Positions 52,152-61,045 of a stretch of 64,000 bases of DNA are shown one piece after another (positions within the stretch are counted from its first letter, which is position 1; the number at the start of each line of letters is the position of its first letter). The notes under the pieces are model-generated. The model did no database searches, was not told the origin of the DNA, and saw only the letters and a program-made list of their open reading frames with translations. Origin of the DNA: Clostridia bacterium (GTDB lineage: Bacteria > Bacillota > Clostridia > Oscillospirales > Acutalibacteraceae); NCBI GenBank assembly GCA_024404145.1, contig JAKSQK010000001.1, positions 1-64,000 on the forward strand. Direction: 5' to 3'. Position numbers and translations under genes: made by a program.

Positions 52152-52181
52152 GAGCGTATCTTCGGATACGCTCTTTTTTAT
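52152..52181 (+). terminator. Terminator after gap
   Basis: GAGCGTATC-TTCG-GATACGCTC, a 9-bp stem with a stable TTCG tetraloop, followed by TTTTTTATTTT. Confidence 0.92.
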
Positions 52182-52203
52182 TTTGCGCAAAATAAAAAAA
52201 CTC

Positions 52204-52232
52204 TTGACAAACGGCGGAAAAATATGTATTAT
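52204..52232 (+). promoter_or_regulatory. Promoter of the ytrA-type operon
   Basis: TTGACA (52204-52209) and TATTAT (52227-52232), 17-bp spacer. Confidence 0.8.
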
Positions 52233-52234
52233 TG

Positions 52235-52257
52235 TATTAGTCAAGTAGCATATTAGT
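52235..52257. promoter_or_regulatory. Repeated TATTAGT element over the start site (candidate operator)
   Basis: TATTAGT occurs at 52235-52241 and 52251-52257, 16 bp apart, within a segment bounded by TGTA and TACA. It covers the predicted transcription start of the regulator-ABC operon, the usual place for YtrA-type self-repression. Confidence 0.5.
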
Positions 52258-52274
52258 ACAAACGAGGTGAGTAA

Positions 52275-52640
52275 ATGGCGTGGATATTTGACAGCAATGC
52301 TCCGATATTTAAGCAAATAGTTGATACCATTTCGCTTAAAATAATAAAAGGCGACTATAAAACGGGGCAAAAACTCGATTCGGTAAGAGATTTGGCGGTC
52401 GAAGCGGGAGTAAACCCAAATACGATGCAAAGGGCGCTCGTTTCGGTTGAGGAAATGGGACTTCTCGAAACAAAGCGGGGCGACGGCAGGTATATAACGG
52501 AAAATACCGAGATAATATCGAAACTGAAAGAGGATTATATACGGAAAAACACTGCCGATTTTATCAAAAAGATGAGTGAGTTCGGTTTTTCAACGCCGGA
52601 AATAATTTCATTTATCGAAAAAACAAACATAAATTTATAA
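52275..52640 (+). CDS. GntR-family regulator, YtrA type
   Basis: A 121-residue protein with an N-terminal winged helix (PIFKQIVDTISLKIIKGDYK, then KLDSVRDLAVEAGVNPNTMQ) and the short C-terminal dimerisation helix pair of the YtrA subfamily. Such regulators repress the ABC exporter operon they begin, often responding to cell-wall stress. GAGGTGAG precedes the ATG. The ABC genes follow directly. Confidence 0.9.
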   Translation: MAWIFDSNAPIFKQIVDTISLKIIKGDYKTGQKLDSVRDLAVEAGVNPNTMQRALVSVEEMGLLETKRGDGRYITENTEIISKLKEDYIRKNTADFIKKMSEFGFSTPEIISFIEKTNINL

Positions 52641-52655
52641 GAAAGGTTTAGCACT

Positions 52656-53354
52656 ATGGATAAAATACTCGAATGTAAATCGCTGACTAAAAATTACAAA
52701 GGCAATATGGCTTTGAGTAATGTAAATTTAAGCATAGGCAAGGGAAAAATCGTAGGTCTTTTAGGGCCTAACGGAAGCGGAAAAACAACATTCTTAAAAA
52801 TAGGCGCCGGTCTGTTAACGCCAACATTCGGCGATATTGCGATAGGCGGCAATTTTATAGGAGTTGAAACGAAAAAAATCGTTTCCTATCTTCCCGACCA
52901 TAACTTTTTAACACCCTCTATGACGGTTGAAGGAATGGTAACTTATTTTGAAGATTTTTATACTGATTTCAGCCGAGAAAAAGCCGAATCAATGCTTAAT
53001 GCTCTCGACATTGATAAAAAAGCCAAGATAAAAACCCTTTCAAAAGGAACGCAGGAAAAGGTTGAACTGATACTCGTTATGAGCAGAAAAGCAGAACTTT
53101 ATTTGCTTGATGAACCGATATCGGGAGTTGATCCGGCAACAAGGGATTATATTTTAAGGACAATTCTTTCCAGTTTTGACGGCAATGCAACTATTATTAT
53201 TTCAACCCATCTGATAAACGATATCGAACAGATACTGAGCGATGTTATTTTTATAAATCACGGTGATATTGTTTTATGCGATACGGCAGATAACATAAGA
53301 AGCAATACCGGAAAGAGTATTGACGCATATTTCAGGGAGGTATTCAGATGTTAA
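52656..53354 (+). CDS. ABC transporter ATP-binding protein
   Basis: A 232-residue ATPase with Walker A GPNGSGKTT (residues 36-44), a signature that reads LSKGTQEKVEL in place of LSGGQ, and Walker B LYLLDEPISGVD. This variant signature is common in YtrB-type and other exporter ATPases. It is cotranscribed with the regulator and overlaps the permease gene by 7 nt. Likely an exporter of peptides or antibiotics (inference). Confidence 0.92.
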   Translation: MDKILECKSLTKNYKGNMALSNVNLSIGKGKIVGLLGPNGSGKTTFLKIGAGLLTPTFGDIAIGGNFIGVETKKIVSYLPDHNFLTPSMTVEGMVTYFEDFYTDFSREKAESMLNALDIDKKAKIKTLSKGTQEKVELILVMSRKAELYLLDEPISGVDPATRDYILRTILSSFDGNATIIISTHLINDIEQILSDVIFINHGDIVLCDTADNIRSNTGKSIDAYFREVFRC

Positions 53355-54154
53355 AGAAACTGTATAAACACGAGTTTATTGCGCTTTACCGTGCTTTACT
53401 TCCGTTATACGGAGTTTTGTTCGGGCTTTCGGTTGTAACGAGGGTTTTATCCTTTTTTGCCGATAATTCAAATGATATAATATCATTTTGCATTGATACT
53501 TTAACAGTTCTTTCTTCAATAACCATAACAGGAATTTTTATAGTAGGATTTGTTTATATCATCGTAAGATTTTATCAAAATCTTCTTTCAAAGCAGGGCT
53601 ATTTAACAAATACTTTGCCGATAAAAACATATAAGCATATAATCTGTAAACTTGTTTGCGGAATCGTAGTCCAGATTTCCGGCGTTGTTTTAATGATTAT
53701 TTCCTTGATAATTATGTTCGGAACAAAGGCGGGAATAATCAAACTCTGGAATTTCCTGCTTTCGGGATATAACTCTTTTTCTAAAGCGATAGGAAATGCA
53801 AATACAATCGCAATGCTTATAGAACTTTTCATTTTGATAATAATTTCTTTGGCGACAAATCTTTTGATGTATTATGCTTGTATGGCGATAGGTCAGCAGT
53901 TCAAAAACAGAATTTTGGCATCTATTATAGCATATTTCTGTATTAAAACGGCAACCCAAATTATACTAATTGTCTTGATAACGGTATGTTCTTTCGTTTC
54001 CGCTGATTTTGCAAAAATTATTTTGGCAAATTCAACCGTTACAACATTGACGCAAGGGTTTATGCTTTTCTGTATAGCGTTAGTATTAATTGAGGGCGCA
54101 GTTTATTATTTTATTACAAATCATTTTTTATCAAAAAAACTTAACCTCGAATAA
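53348..54154 (+). CDS. ABC transporter permease
   Basis: A 268-residue protein with about six membrane helices, forming the transmembrane part of the exporter with the preceding ATPase. It has no clear family motif beyond an ABC-2-like layout. AGGGAGG lies before the ATG. The stop codon is at the edge of a terminator shared with the convergent lipoprotein gene. Confidence 0.82.
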   Translation: MLKKLYKHEFIALYRALLPLYGVLFGLSVVTRVLSFFADNSNDIISFCIDTLTVLSSITITGIFIVGFVYIIVRFYQNLLSKQGYLTNTLPIKTYKHIICKLVCGIVVQISGVVLMIISLIIMFGTKAGIIKLWNFLLSGYNSFSKAIGNANTIAMLIELFILIIISLATNLLMYYACMAIGQQFKNRILASIIAYFCIKTATQIILIVLITVCSFVSADFAKIILANSTVTTLTQGFMLFCIALVLIEGAVYYFITNHFLSKKLNLE

Positions 54155-54186
54155 AAACAAGGCACCTTTTAAGGTGCCTTGTTTTT
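54154..54186. terminator. Bidirectional terminator shared by two convergent genes
   Basis: AAAACAAGGCACCTT and AAGGTGCCTTGTTTT form a perfect 15-bp stem. The hairpin begins at the permease stop and contains the last five codons and the TAA of the minus-strand lipoprotein gene. Confidence 0.9.
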
Positions 54187-55293
54187 GTATTTTAAGAAAG
54201 AAGAATAGGAAAAGAAAACATAACCGTCGATTTTTTTATCGTTTTCGCAAATTGAAATTTGCTTTTTTATAATATCTTTTCCGTTTTTCCATTCATATTT
54301 ATCGGGGAGGTTATCCGTTCCGATTTTATAGGTTGCAAGACCTATAACAAGTTTTGTTGATTTAAGAGGTAAATTTTTGTAATCTTCTAAAAGCTTATCA
54401 AAGCGGTAGTTTTCGTCGGGGTAATCAAAGCCGAAATAAAGTTGCGGAATAATCATATCAACGCATTCGTTATCGGTCCAGCTTTTTATATCGGCATAAT
54501 ATTGAGTTTTGTTTTTTTCTATCGAAGCCGATGGGCTTATGCTTAAAAGAATATCTTTATCTTCAAATTTAACCGTTGTATAAAGCGAACTTATAAGAGA
54601 ACTTATATGGCTTGTTCTGAATTCCGAAAGCGAAAGCGGATTTTCGGTATTTTTTTTATATTCATCATAGGAAGATTTATCAAAATCGGCAGAAGAAGTA
54701 GGATAGAAATAATCGTCAATATGTATCCCGTCAACATCGTAACCGGTAAGTATTTCCCGAACAGCATCTGTTATGAGTTTTTTAACCTCGCTGCTTGAAG
54801 GGTTTAGATATATCCCGTTATATATACATACATTCAGGTCATTTCCGTCTTCTTGGTCGTTGAGCCATTTGTATGCGGGACTGCCTTTGTCAAGCGCCGA
54901 TATATCGGTACTTTCTGTCATAACTCGGTAGGGATTTAGCCAAGCGTGAACCTTTATATTGTTGCTGTGAAATGCTTTTAACATATAGGAAAAAACATCA
55001 TAGTTATATTTTTTTGCAAGTTCGTTCTGCGGAAAAAATTCCGAATGAAAAAGCGAATTGCAAAAAGGGTGAACCTGCAAAAAAACATCGGTTATTTTAT
55101 TGCTTTTGATATTTTCCAAAAGCAAATCAAAGTTTTGTTTCAATTTTCCGTTTTTAAGCAGGTTATCTACCTCGCTGTATGTAACCCAAACACCCGATAT
55201 TTTACTATCGGGTGCTTTTTCTTGCCTTTCGATATTTCGGCAACTGCATAGGAAAAGAATAAAAATAAGTAAAACAGAAATAATTTTTTTCAT
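54169..55293 (-). CDS. Glycoside-hydrolase-like lipoprotein (GHL10 type)
   Basis: A 374-residue lipoprotein with lipobox FLCSC (lipidated Cys near residue 18). The catalytic-like domain of the GHL10/YngK family follows: SGVWVTYSEVDNLL, then VHAWLNPYRV and DGIHIDDYFYP. These are TIM-barrel proteins that probably act on cell-wall or other polysaccharides. The last five codons are encoded in the arm of the shared terminator. It is the first gene beside the phage cassette, 7 nt after the tail-accessory gene in transcription order, so the boundary of the cassette runs here. Confidence 0.87.
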   Translation of the reverse strand: MKKIISVLLIFILFLCSCRNIERQEKAPDSKISGVWVTYSEVDNLLKNGKLKQNFDLLLENIKSNKITDVFLQVHPFCNSLFHSEFFPQNELAKKYNYDVFSYMLKAFHSNNIKVHAWLNPYRVMTESTDISALDKGSPAYKWLNDQEDGNDLNVCIYNGIYLNPSSSEVKKLITDAVREILTGYDVDGIHIDDYFYPTSSADFDKSSYDEYKKNTENPLSLSEFRTSHISSLISSLYTTVKFEDKDILLSISPSASIEKNKTQYYADIKSWTDNECVDMIIPQLYFGFDYPDENYRFDKLLEDYKNLPLKSTKLVIGLATYKIGTDNLPDKYEWKNGKDIIKKQISICENDKKIDGYVFFSYSSFLKYKNKAP

Positions 55294-55300
55294 AAACGCC

Positions 55301-57379
55301 TTAAAGAATATTATATTCGATATTTGCCTTTTTAACGGTAAACTGCCCTTCGCCCGAAACGGTAAAATTCATTTTATGTATCGGCATAAAGAAGGGGAAT
55401 ACCTTTATATCGTTTAGTGTGTTGTCTTTTAGTTTAACGCTCTGTTTTGAATGATAACTGTCGCCTTTAACATCTATACTTATTGTTGAATCTCCCGCCA
55501 TTTGAAGGTTGAGAGAAATGATATTTTTACCTAAATGCGTATCAAAATCAAAATCTTTTGTAGTTATCGAAAAGGGAATACTTTTTTCTTTTTCCATGCG
55601 GTTTACGATAACAATATCCTTTTTATCGCATTTACCGCCGAAATGCGAAAAGTAGTTTATAGTTTTGCCTTTGTCGGCGCAAATTATGAAAATGTTATAC
55701 AGTCCGCAAATAGCGCCGCAATATAACTGTTCGTCGGGCAATTCAAGATAATACCAAGATATGTTGCTGTTGTTTTTTGAACTGTCGAAATAGTTTGAAT
55801 CAAGACCGAATGATTCGGTATCAAAATTGAGAGCAAAAACCTTATTACCGATAAATAAATAGTAAAAGCCCTCATAACTTACGGCAAAAGCATTTTCACA
55901 GGCGCTATCGGTAAACGACGAAAGAGATTTATTTATAGGACCTGATATTTCTTTTACCGTATTGTTGTCTTGAAGCGCATAAATTCGGTTCCCGAAAAGC
56001 CAAACCATTTTATTACCGCAGGTACAGATAGTTTTATAAAGGTTAGTTCCGATAACCGTCGATAGGGTACTTGAAGAAAGACGCTGCGGTTTTTGGAAAT
56101 CTCTCGTTGTTCCGACGGGAGAAATGTAGGTCAGTTTTCCTGTTTCACCCGCCGAAGACAATTTGAAAATCCCCTCTGATTTTATCGCCAATAATTTGTC
56201 CTTAAAGGGTTTTACGGCGACTATATCGTCGGTCGGGTTACCTACCGAAGTTCGCATTGTTTCGGGGAAATAGAGAGGAGTTTCAAATTTTGAAACAAAA
56301 ACCTCGTTTTTCTTTTCGCTGTTTCCGAAAAAATAAAAGTCGGAATTATAAGCCGTTGCGCTTTTTGAACCGATTATCATTTCTTCGCTTTTATCTATCC
56401 TTTTTGCCGCCGAAAAGCAAATATTGTTTCCGTTCAATAAATCGCAGCGGGGAATACTGTAACGCTCGTTGCCTTTCCAAAACGAAAGCCGACCGTTGCC
56501 TTTATCGCAGACGAGTTTTATCTGCAAATTGTTGAAGGTTGCAGTATCTTCAAAGGAACCTGGCGGTATTTCCCATTCGGTATAGTTTGAATCTATATCG
56601 TATATTCGGCAAACAACATCGTCGTTGTAGGCGAGTTCCGTAACGGGGAGTTTGAATGTTGAGGAAATTCCGTCTGAGGTATAGTAGGCGCAAAATTTGC
56701 CGCCTAATAAATTTATTTCCTCGGGACAGGCGGGAGCATTTTCAAAAACCCAACCCGCTTCTTTCGCTTCTTCATACTGCGTTCCTCTGCCGTTGATATA
56801 TATAACGGGAGTATAATATTCCGATTTTGACATTTTTATAAAAACTGAAGAATTAGGCGAGTATTCATATATATCGTAAATAAAATGGTCGCTTCCCGCG
56901 AATTTCGATTTTCTTTTAAGGAATGCGTATAATCCGTTTCCGTAGTTCTTTTTTCCGACAACAAAAAATATGTTGTCAAGAGCATAAAGGTGTCCCTCGG
57001 TAAGACCGAGCGAAATTGTACCGAGCTTTTTAAGCAACGATGAATCGGAAACGGAATAAATATTTATTTTCTGAAAGTCAATTGACCCCCAAACATTATA
57101 AGCAACCCTTTTAACCATACCGTATTCAAATATTTCGGTATCGGTAACGGTTAAATCAGTATGCATAATTCCCGTTTCTTCGTAATCGCCGATAATACTT
57201 TCGCTTCTTGCTATTATACTGTCCCTTGTTCTTAAAACACCGCTTTCTTTTATAACATTTAATGCCGAAGAAAACTGATTATCGCAAATATCCGTATTTG
57301 GAATACTGTTGTTTATTCCGCCTGAGAATGCGATTTTTTTAGTTTCACTTTTCTGCTTTTTTATGCTTGGATATTTCAT
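55301..57379 (-). CDS. Podovirus-type tail accessory/stabilisation protein
   Basis: A 692-residue beta-rich protein. N-terminal FSGGINNSIPNTDICDNQFS and VLRTRDSII, and repeated WYYL/ALN-like strands, resemble P22 gp10-type packaged-DNA stabilisation (tail hub) proteins. The assignment is by pattern and place after the connector, with moderate certainty. The ribosome binding site is ACGGAG. It is the last phage gene; no needle or fibre gene follows. Confidence 0.6.
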   Translation of the reverse strand: MKYPSIKKQKSETKKIAFSGGINNSIPNTDICDNQFSSALNVIKESGVLRTRDSIIARSESIIGDYEETGIMHTDLTVTDTEIFEYGMVKRVAYNVWGSIDFQKINIYSVSDSSLLKKLGTISLGLTEGHLYALDNIFFVVGKKNYGNGLYAFLKRKSKFAGSDHFIYDIYEYSPNSSVFIKMSKSEYYTPVIYINGRGTQYEEAKEAGWVFENAPACPEEINLLGGKFCAYYTSDGISSTFKLPVTELAYNDDVVCRIYDIDSNYTEWEIPPGSFEDTATFNNLQIKLVCDKGNGRLSFWKGNERYSIPRCDLLNGNNICFSAAKRIDKSEEMIIGSKSATAYNSDFYFFGNSEKKNEVFVSKFETPLYFPETMRTSVGNPTDDIVAVKPFKDKLLAIKSEGIFKLSSAGETGKLTYISPVGTTRDFQKPQRLSSSTLSTVIGTNLYKTICTCGNKMVWLFGNRIYALQDNNTVKEISGPINKSLSSFTDSACENAFAVSYEGFYYLFIGNKVFALNFDTESFGLDSNYFDSSKNNSNISWYYLELPDEQLYCGAICGLYNIFIICADKGKTINYFSHFGGKCDKKDIVIVNRMEKEKSIPFSITTKDFDFDTHLGKNIISLNLQMAGDSTISIDVKGDSYHSKQSVKLKDNTLNDIKVFPFFMPIHKMNFTVSGEGQFTVKKANIEYNIL

Positions 57380-57384
57380 TTATA

Positions 57385-57735
57385 TCACACTCCGTAAATC
57401 TCGGGAGAAACATCGGTTATTCTTTTTGAGTCGGAAAGAAAAGCGGCTCTTCGTGCATTGAATAAGGCGGTCATAATTATATTTTTTTCGGTATCGTGAT
57501 TATACTGAGAAATAATCATAGCAACGCCGTAGGATAAAACGGAAATCGCCTGTTTATCGAGGTTTACTTCTTCAAACAAAGTGTCAATGGGCTCGGCGCC
57601 GCAAATATCAAAAGATATTTCGTTTATGGCGTCAAGCGCAATTTTTTTGAATGGAATAACCTGCTCGATAGTTCCTTTCGAGTCGTGGTAGCCGAGTTTC
57701 AATAGTGCCGATTCGTATATTTTGTATCCTGTCAT
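57385..57735 (-). CDS. Phage head-tail connector/adaptor
   Basis: A 116-residue helical protein beginning MTGYKIYESALLKLGYHDSK, of the kind that binds below the portal (gp4/gp6-type adaptors). Its ATG overlaps the portal stop (TAATG), and AAAGGAG precedes it. Function inferred from size, helicity and position between portal and tail-accessory genes. Confidence 0.6.
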   Translation of the reverse strand: MTGYKIYESALLKLGYHDSKGTIEQVIPFKKIALDAINEISFDICGAEPIDTLFEEVNLDKQAISVLSYGVAMIISQYNHDTEKNIIMTALFNARRAAFLSDSKRITDVSPEIYGV

Positions 57736-59327
57736 TACGGTTCTCCTTTCGGTGTTTCTTCCGTTATCAGTTTTTCGGTATCCTTTATAAGACCTTCCGG
57801 CAAACGCTCAAAATATTCCTTTTTGGTAATAATCCCTTTTTCGAGAAGGGATGTTAAAAGCGATATGCCTTCATTTGCGGAAAACTGCGGTTTGTTATAT
57901 GTTTCTGCCGAGCAAATGAAGCATAAATCTTTATATCTGTTTGCATCAAAAAGGAAATACCATGTTCCCGATTCATCGCAGATTTTAATTTTGCGCTTAC
58001 CGTATTGCGTCATCCAAAAATCCGCCCAAATAAGCGCTATTTCTTCGATGAAATTAAAGTATCTGTTTTTGGCGAGGTTAAGGGGCAAAATAGCCGCATT
58101 TCGCATAATGCTCAATGCGCTCATATTATCTGCTCTGCTGTCGCCGAGAGCAACTTCGTTAGCCCCTGCCTGAGATAGGGTGTTATCAATAAGCATATTT
58201 ACGGCATTCCCGAAATCCGATGTAGTATCGGGCGGAGTAATATACTTTATTGCGCCGTTTATATCTTCGTTTGTGCCGAAAACTTTGATGATTTGTCCGG
58301 GGTCGTTTGTTATATCGGTTGTAACGGTATCGCCGTTTACAACCATCATCGGCATACCCATACTGACCGCCGACCAGACATTTGCCGTAACCATACGGTT
58401 TATTGCGATTTGATTAGGAATAAGATAGGTTATTTCGCTATCGCCGTAAATAAGGTTGTTGCGTTCTTCAAAACGAAAAACCGCAAGAGGATATTTTCTG
58501 AGTTTTGTATTGAATTTCGGGCGTATAACCGCCTTTTCGGTAACCTTTGTGCAATAGACCGTTTCGTTGCCGAGCTCATCTTTTTCCTTAAAAAGTTTTG
58601 TAATAACGAGTATTTTTCGGTCAGAAGAGCCGATGTTGTTCAAAGTATATTTATCGGCACCGTATTTTTTTGCCTCTTCCAAGACATCATCTTTGTCCCT
58701 TATGGAAGCAATAATTATATACGGTTGATTTTGTGTTTCCTGCTCATAAGGATTTCCGAAATAAACATTTTTAACGCTTAGAACTTCGCATTTGATATCG
58801 CCTTTTACGGGGAGCGACTTAACATTTATACCGGTCGGCAAATCAGAGTCCCAATAAGTATATATGATGCCCGTTCCCGAAATATAGGCATTTTTTAATG
58901 CTTTTGCGCAGATATTTTGAAGATTTACTCTTTTTGCGGTAACAAGAGCATATTTATCGAGCGCTTCGCTCAATGCGTTTAACTCGTCATTTCCCGGAGT
59001 TCCTAAATATTTAAAACCCGACATTCTCTTTTTAAGAGAAGTTGCAGTATTAAAATTGTTTGGTTTTGAAATACCGTCAACGCTGTATTTAAGTTCGGGA
59101 GAAAAATCCAAAATCTGCGAGAGTTTATATTCGCCGATTCGCTTTATAACATTATGCCTTACAAGCGGTCGCTTATTACCGCAATTAGCACCGTACCACT
59201 GGTCGCCTCTGAAAAATCTTTCATTTATATCTGACTGGTCGTATAAACCTTTTTCTCCGATTTTGTTTTTGAAGTTTATGCCTTTTCTGTACTCTTCGAA
59301 AATTCCGGCAGGATTAAGATTTATCAT
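57735..59327 (-). CDS. Phage portal protein
   Basis: The portal ring forms the DNA entry pore of the capsid. The 530-residue protein shows INERFFRGDQWYGANCGNKR near the N-terminus, a common opening in podovirus-type portals, and a long helical C-terminal half (ADNMSALSIMRNAAILPLNL). AAGGAGG precedes the ATG. It lies after the capsid gene; usually the portal gene lies between terminase and capsid. Confidence 0.85.
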   Translation of the reverse strand: MINLNPAGIFEEYRKGINFKNKIGEKGLYDQSDINERFFRGDQWYGANCGNKRPLVRHNVIKRIGEYKLSQILDFSPELKYSVDGISKPNNFNTATSLKKRMSGFKYLGTPGNDELNALSEALDKYALVTAKRVNLQNICAKALKNAYISGTGIIYTYWDSDLPTGINVKSLPVKGDIKCEVLSVKNVYFGNPYEQETQNQPYIIIASIRDKDDVLEEAKKYGADKYTLNNIGSSDRKILVITKLFKEKDELGNETVYCTKVTEKAVIRPKFNTKLRKYPLAVFRFEERNNLIYGDSEITYLIPNQIAINRMVTANVWSAVSMGMPMMVVNGDTVTTDITNDPGQIIKVFGTNEDINGAIKYITPPDTTSDFGNAVNMLIDNTLSQAGANEVALGDSRADNMSALSIMRNAAILPLNLAKNRYFNFIEEIALIWADFWMTQYGKRKIKICDESGTWYFLFDANRYKDLCFICSAETYNKPQFSANEGISLLTSLLEKGIITKKEYFERLPEGLIKDTEKLITEETPKGEP

Positions 59328-59392
59328 TTTTTTCCTCCTTTTCAAAACTACCCCGAGGGAAAACCCTCAGGGCAGAATTATGAATTTACGGT

Positions 59393-60577
59393 TTATTCAC
59401 CGCTTTCTACCGTAACGGTTGCAACTTCTGTGTTAACAGAGGCAATACCGTCAACAGTAATCTTTGCGAAGTAGAAATACTCGCCTTCTTCAAGGGTTGT
59501 AGGAATGGTGAAAGAACTGCTTGTTGCATTAGCAATCTTAACAGCATCGCTGCCGTCAGTATCTGTGCATGAATACCACTGGTATGTTAAAGTTCCGCTG
59601 CTTGTTGCAGTAACCGAAACAGAACCGGTTATTGCGCCCTCGGTAACTTCCTTATCCTGCGGCTCGGCAGAAATTGTGATGGCAGGGGATAACCATGCCC
59701 AAATGGCATCAAGACCGCTCTTCTTAACAAAAACATCGTAGTAGATGCGGTAATCAAACTTGTAGGCATCTGCATCAATGTTCTGTTCGGGAGTGAAAAT
59801 TCTCATCTGTTCGGTCTTCTTAACAAGATGAGCGCCCGATTTAGGACAAACGAGCATATAGGTTTCCCTTGCGTTGTTAAGAGGAGTAAATCCACCGGCG
59901 GAATTGTTGTTGAAGGTGTAGGCGGTCTTCATTCTTTCTGAAACAACGGGGATAAGAGCAACGCCGTTTATAGATTTAACCTTTAAGTTTACATCGCCTT
60001 GCTTGAAATCAGAGATAGTAATAAGGCGGGAAATTTCGGTGCTGTTTTGAAGTTTTGCATACATTGCGCTGTCAACGAAGGCAACCAATTCTTCATCATA
60101 TCCGACTGCGCTTTGAACATTGCTTATAAGGTTTAAGAGAGCTTCGTATGGCTTTGTGATATCGCCGTTTACGAGGTTTGCTCTTGTTGCGGCAAGGCCC
60201 GAAAGTTTTGATAATACATAGGAATCACATTCGGGAACAACCTTTGTTCTTACATATTCGCCCAAGATTTTACCTGCTAAATTTGCGATGCCGGTTTCGT
60301 CCATATCCTCTCGGTCAATCTGTAAAGAACGGGCTCTGTCCATTGACATATTGTAAGAAGTGTTGCTTACTGTTATGGCGCCTCTTGAAAAACCGGTATC
60401 ACGGTCGTAGTCGGCAAGGCCCTGAAAATCAACATCGGGGATAATAACGGTTTTTGCGCCTACAAATTTTGTTTTAAGAGCATTATCAGCGAAAAATCCC
60501 GTTGCGCTCTTTTGAGCGAAAACTTTATCGAGTTCTTCTGAGTATCTTGTTGCATTTTCAATAGAATTTATTGACAT
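59393..60577 (-). CDS. Phage major capsid protein with C-terminal Ig-like domain
   Basis: A 394-residue capsid subunit. Residues 1-298 have the HK97-like shell pattern (ATGFFADNALKTKFVGAKTV, FSRGAITVSNTSYNMSMDRA and CDSYVLSKLSGLAATRANL). Residues 300-391 are an Ig-like domain with TLTYQWYSCTDTDG and AKITVDGIASVNTEVATVTV, likely displayed on the capsid surface to bind glycans. No separate protease gene is near. AAAGGAG precedes the ATG; the ATG eight codons upstream has none. Confidence 0.85.
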   Translation of the reverse strand: MSINSIENATRYSEELDKVFAQKSATGFFADNALKTKFVGAKTVIIPDVDFQGLADYDRDTGFSRGAITVSNTSYNMSMDRARSLQIDREDMDETGIANLAGKILGEYVRTKVVPECDSYVLSKLSGLAATRANLVNGDITKPYEALLNLISNVQSAVGYDEELVAFVDSAMYAKLQNSTEISRLITISDFKQGDVNLKVKSINGVALIPVVSERMKTAYTFNNNSAGGFTPLNNARETYMLVCPKSGAHLVKKTEQMRIFTPEQNIDADAYKFDYRIYYDVFVKKSGLDAIWAWLSPAITISAEPQDKEVTEGAITGSVSVTATSSGTLTYQWYSCTDTDGSDAVKIANATSSSFTIPTTLEEGEYFYFAKITVDGIASVNTEVATVTVESGE

Positions 60578-60588
60578 ATTTTTCTCCT

Positions 60589-60840
60589 TTATTTGCCCCA
60601 AAGGCCGTTTAGAAATTCGGTCCCTGCGGGGTCAAAAGTTTCTTGTTCATTTTTACTTTGCGAACCAACGCTTTGATTATTTGTGGCTTCGATTTTTTCT
60701 AAAACCGCCTGTCTTTCTTCAAGACCTTCTAAAAATTCTTCAACCGTAACCCCGCTTTTATCGGCGAGTGATTTGAGGCGAAGGTCGTTAGAAGAGGGTT
60801 CTTCTTTGGCAGTTTCATTTTTTTCATTAAGTTCTTCCAT
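60589..60840 (-). CDS. Small scaffolding-like protein
   Basis: An 83-residue Glu/Lys-rich, helical protein just before the capsid gene, ending in a short hydrophobic motif (FLNGLWGK), the layout of phage scaffolds. No family recognised; the assignment is by composition and position. AAGGAG precedes the ATG. Confidence 0.55.
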   Translation of the reverse strand: MEELNEKNETAKEEPSSNDLRLKSLADKSGVTVEEFLEGLEERQAVLEKIEATNNQSVGSQSKNEQETFDPAGTEFLNGLWGK

Positions 60841-60850
60841 AGTTTTCTCC

Positions 60851-61045
60851 TTATTGTTTAGTTCCGTCATAATCTAAAAAATTACGGTATTCTCGGTTTA
60901 ATTCCGAAAAATCGAGCAAATCGTTTTGCATCGAATTATTTCTTGGTAAAACGGGTGATTTTTTTTGAAAAGGGAAGGAAAATCCGAGAATAAAACCCGT
61001 TAGAAATGCCGTAAATAACAGAATGGAATAAATAGCGATATTCAT
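60851..61045 (-). CDS. Small membrane protein of the phage cassette
   Basis: A 64-residue protein with one N-terminal membrane helix (IYSILLFTAFLTGFILGFSF) and a charged tail. It overlaps the 3' end of terL by 4 nt. AGGAGG precedes the ATG. Its place between terL and the scaffold-like gene is unusual; a membrane anchor or a small holin-like role are possibilities. Confidence 0.55.
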   Translation of the reverse strand: MNIAIYSILLFTAFLTGFILGFSFPFQKKSPVLPRNNSMQNDLLDFSELNREYRNFLDYDGTKQ

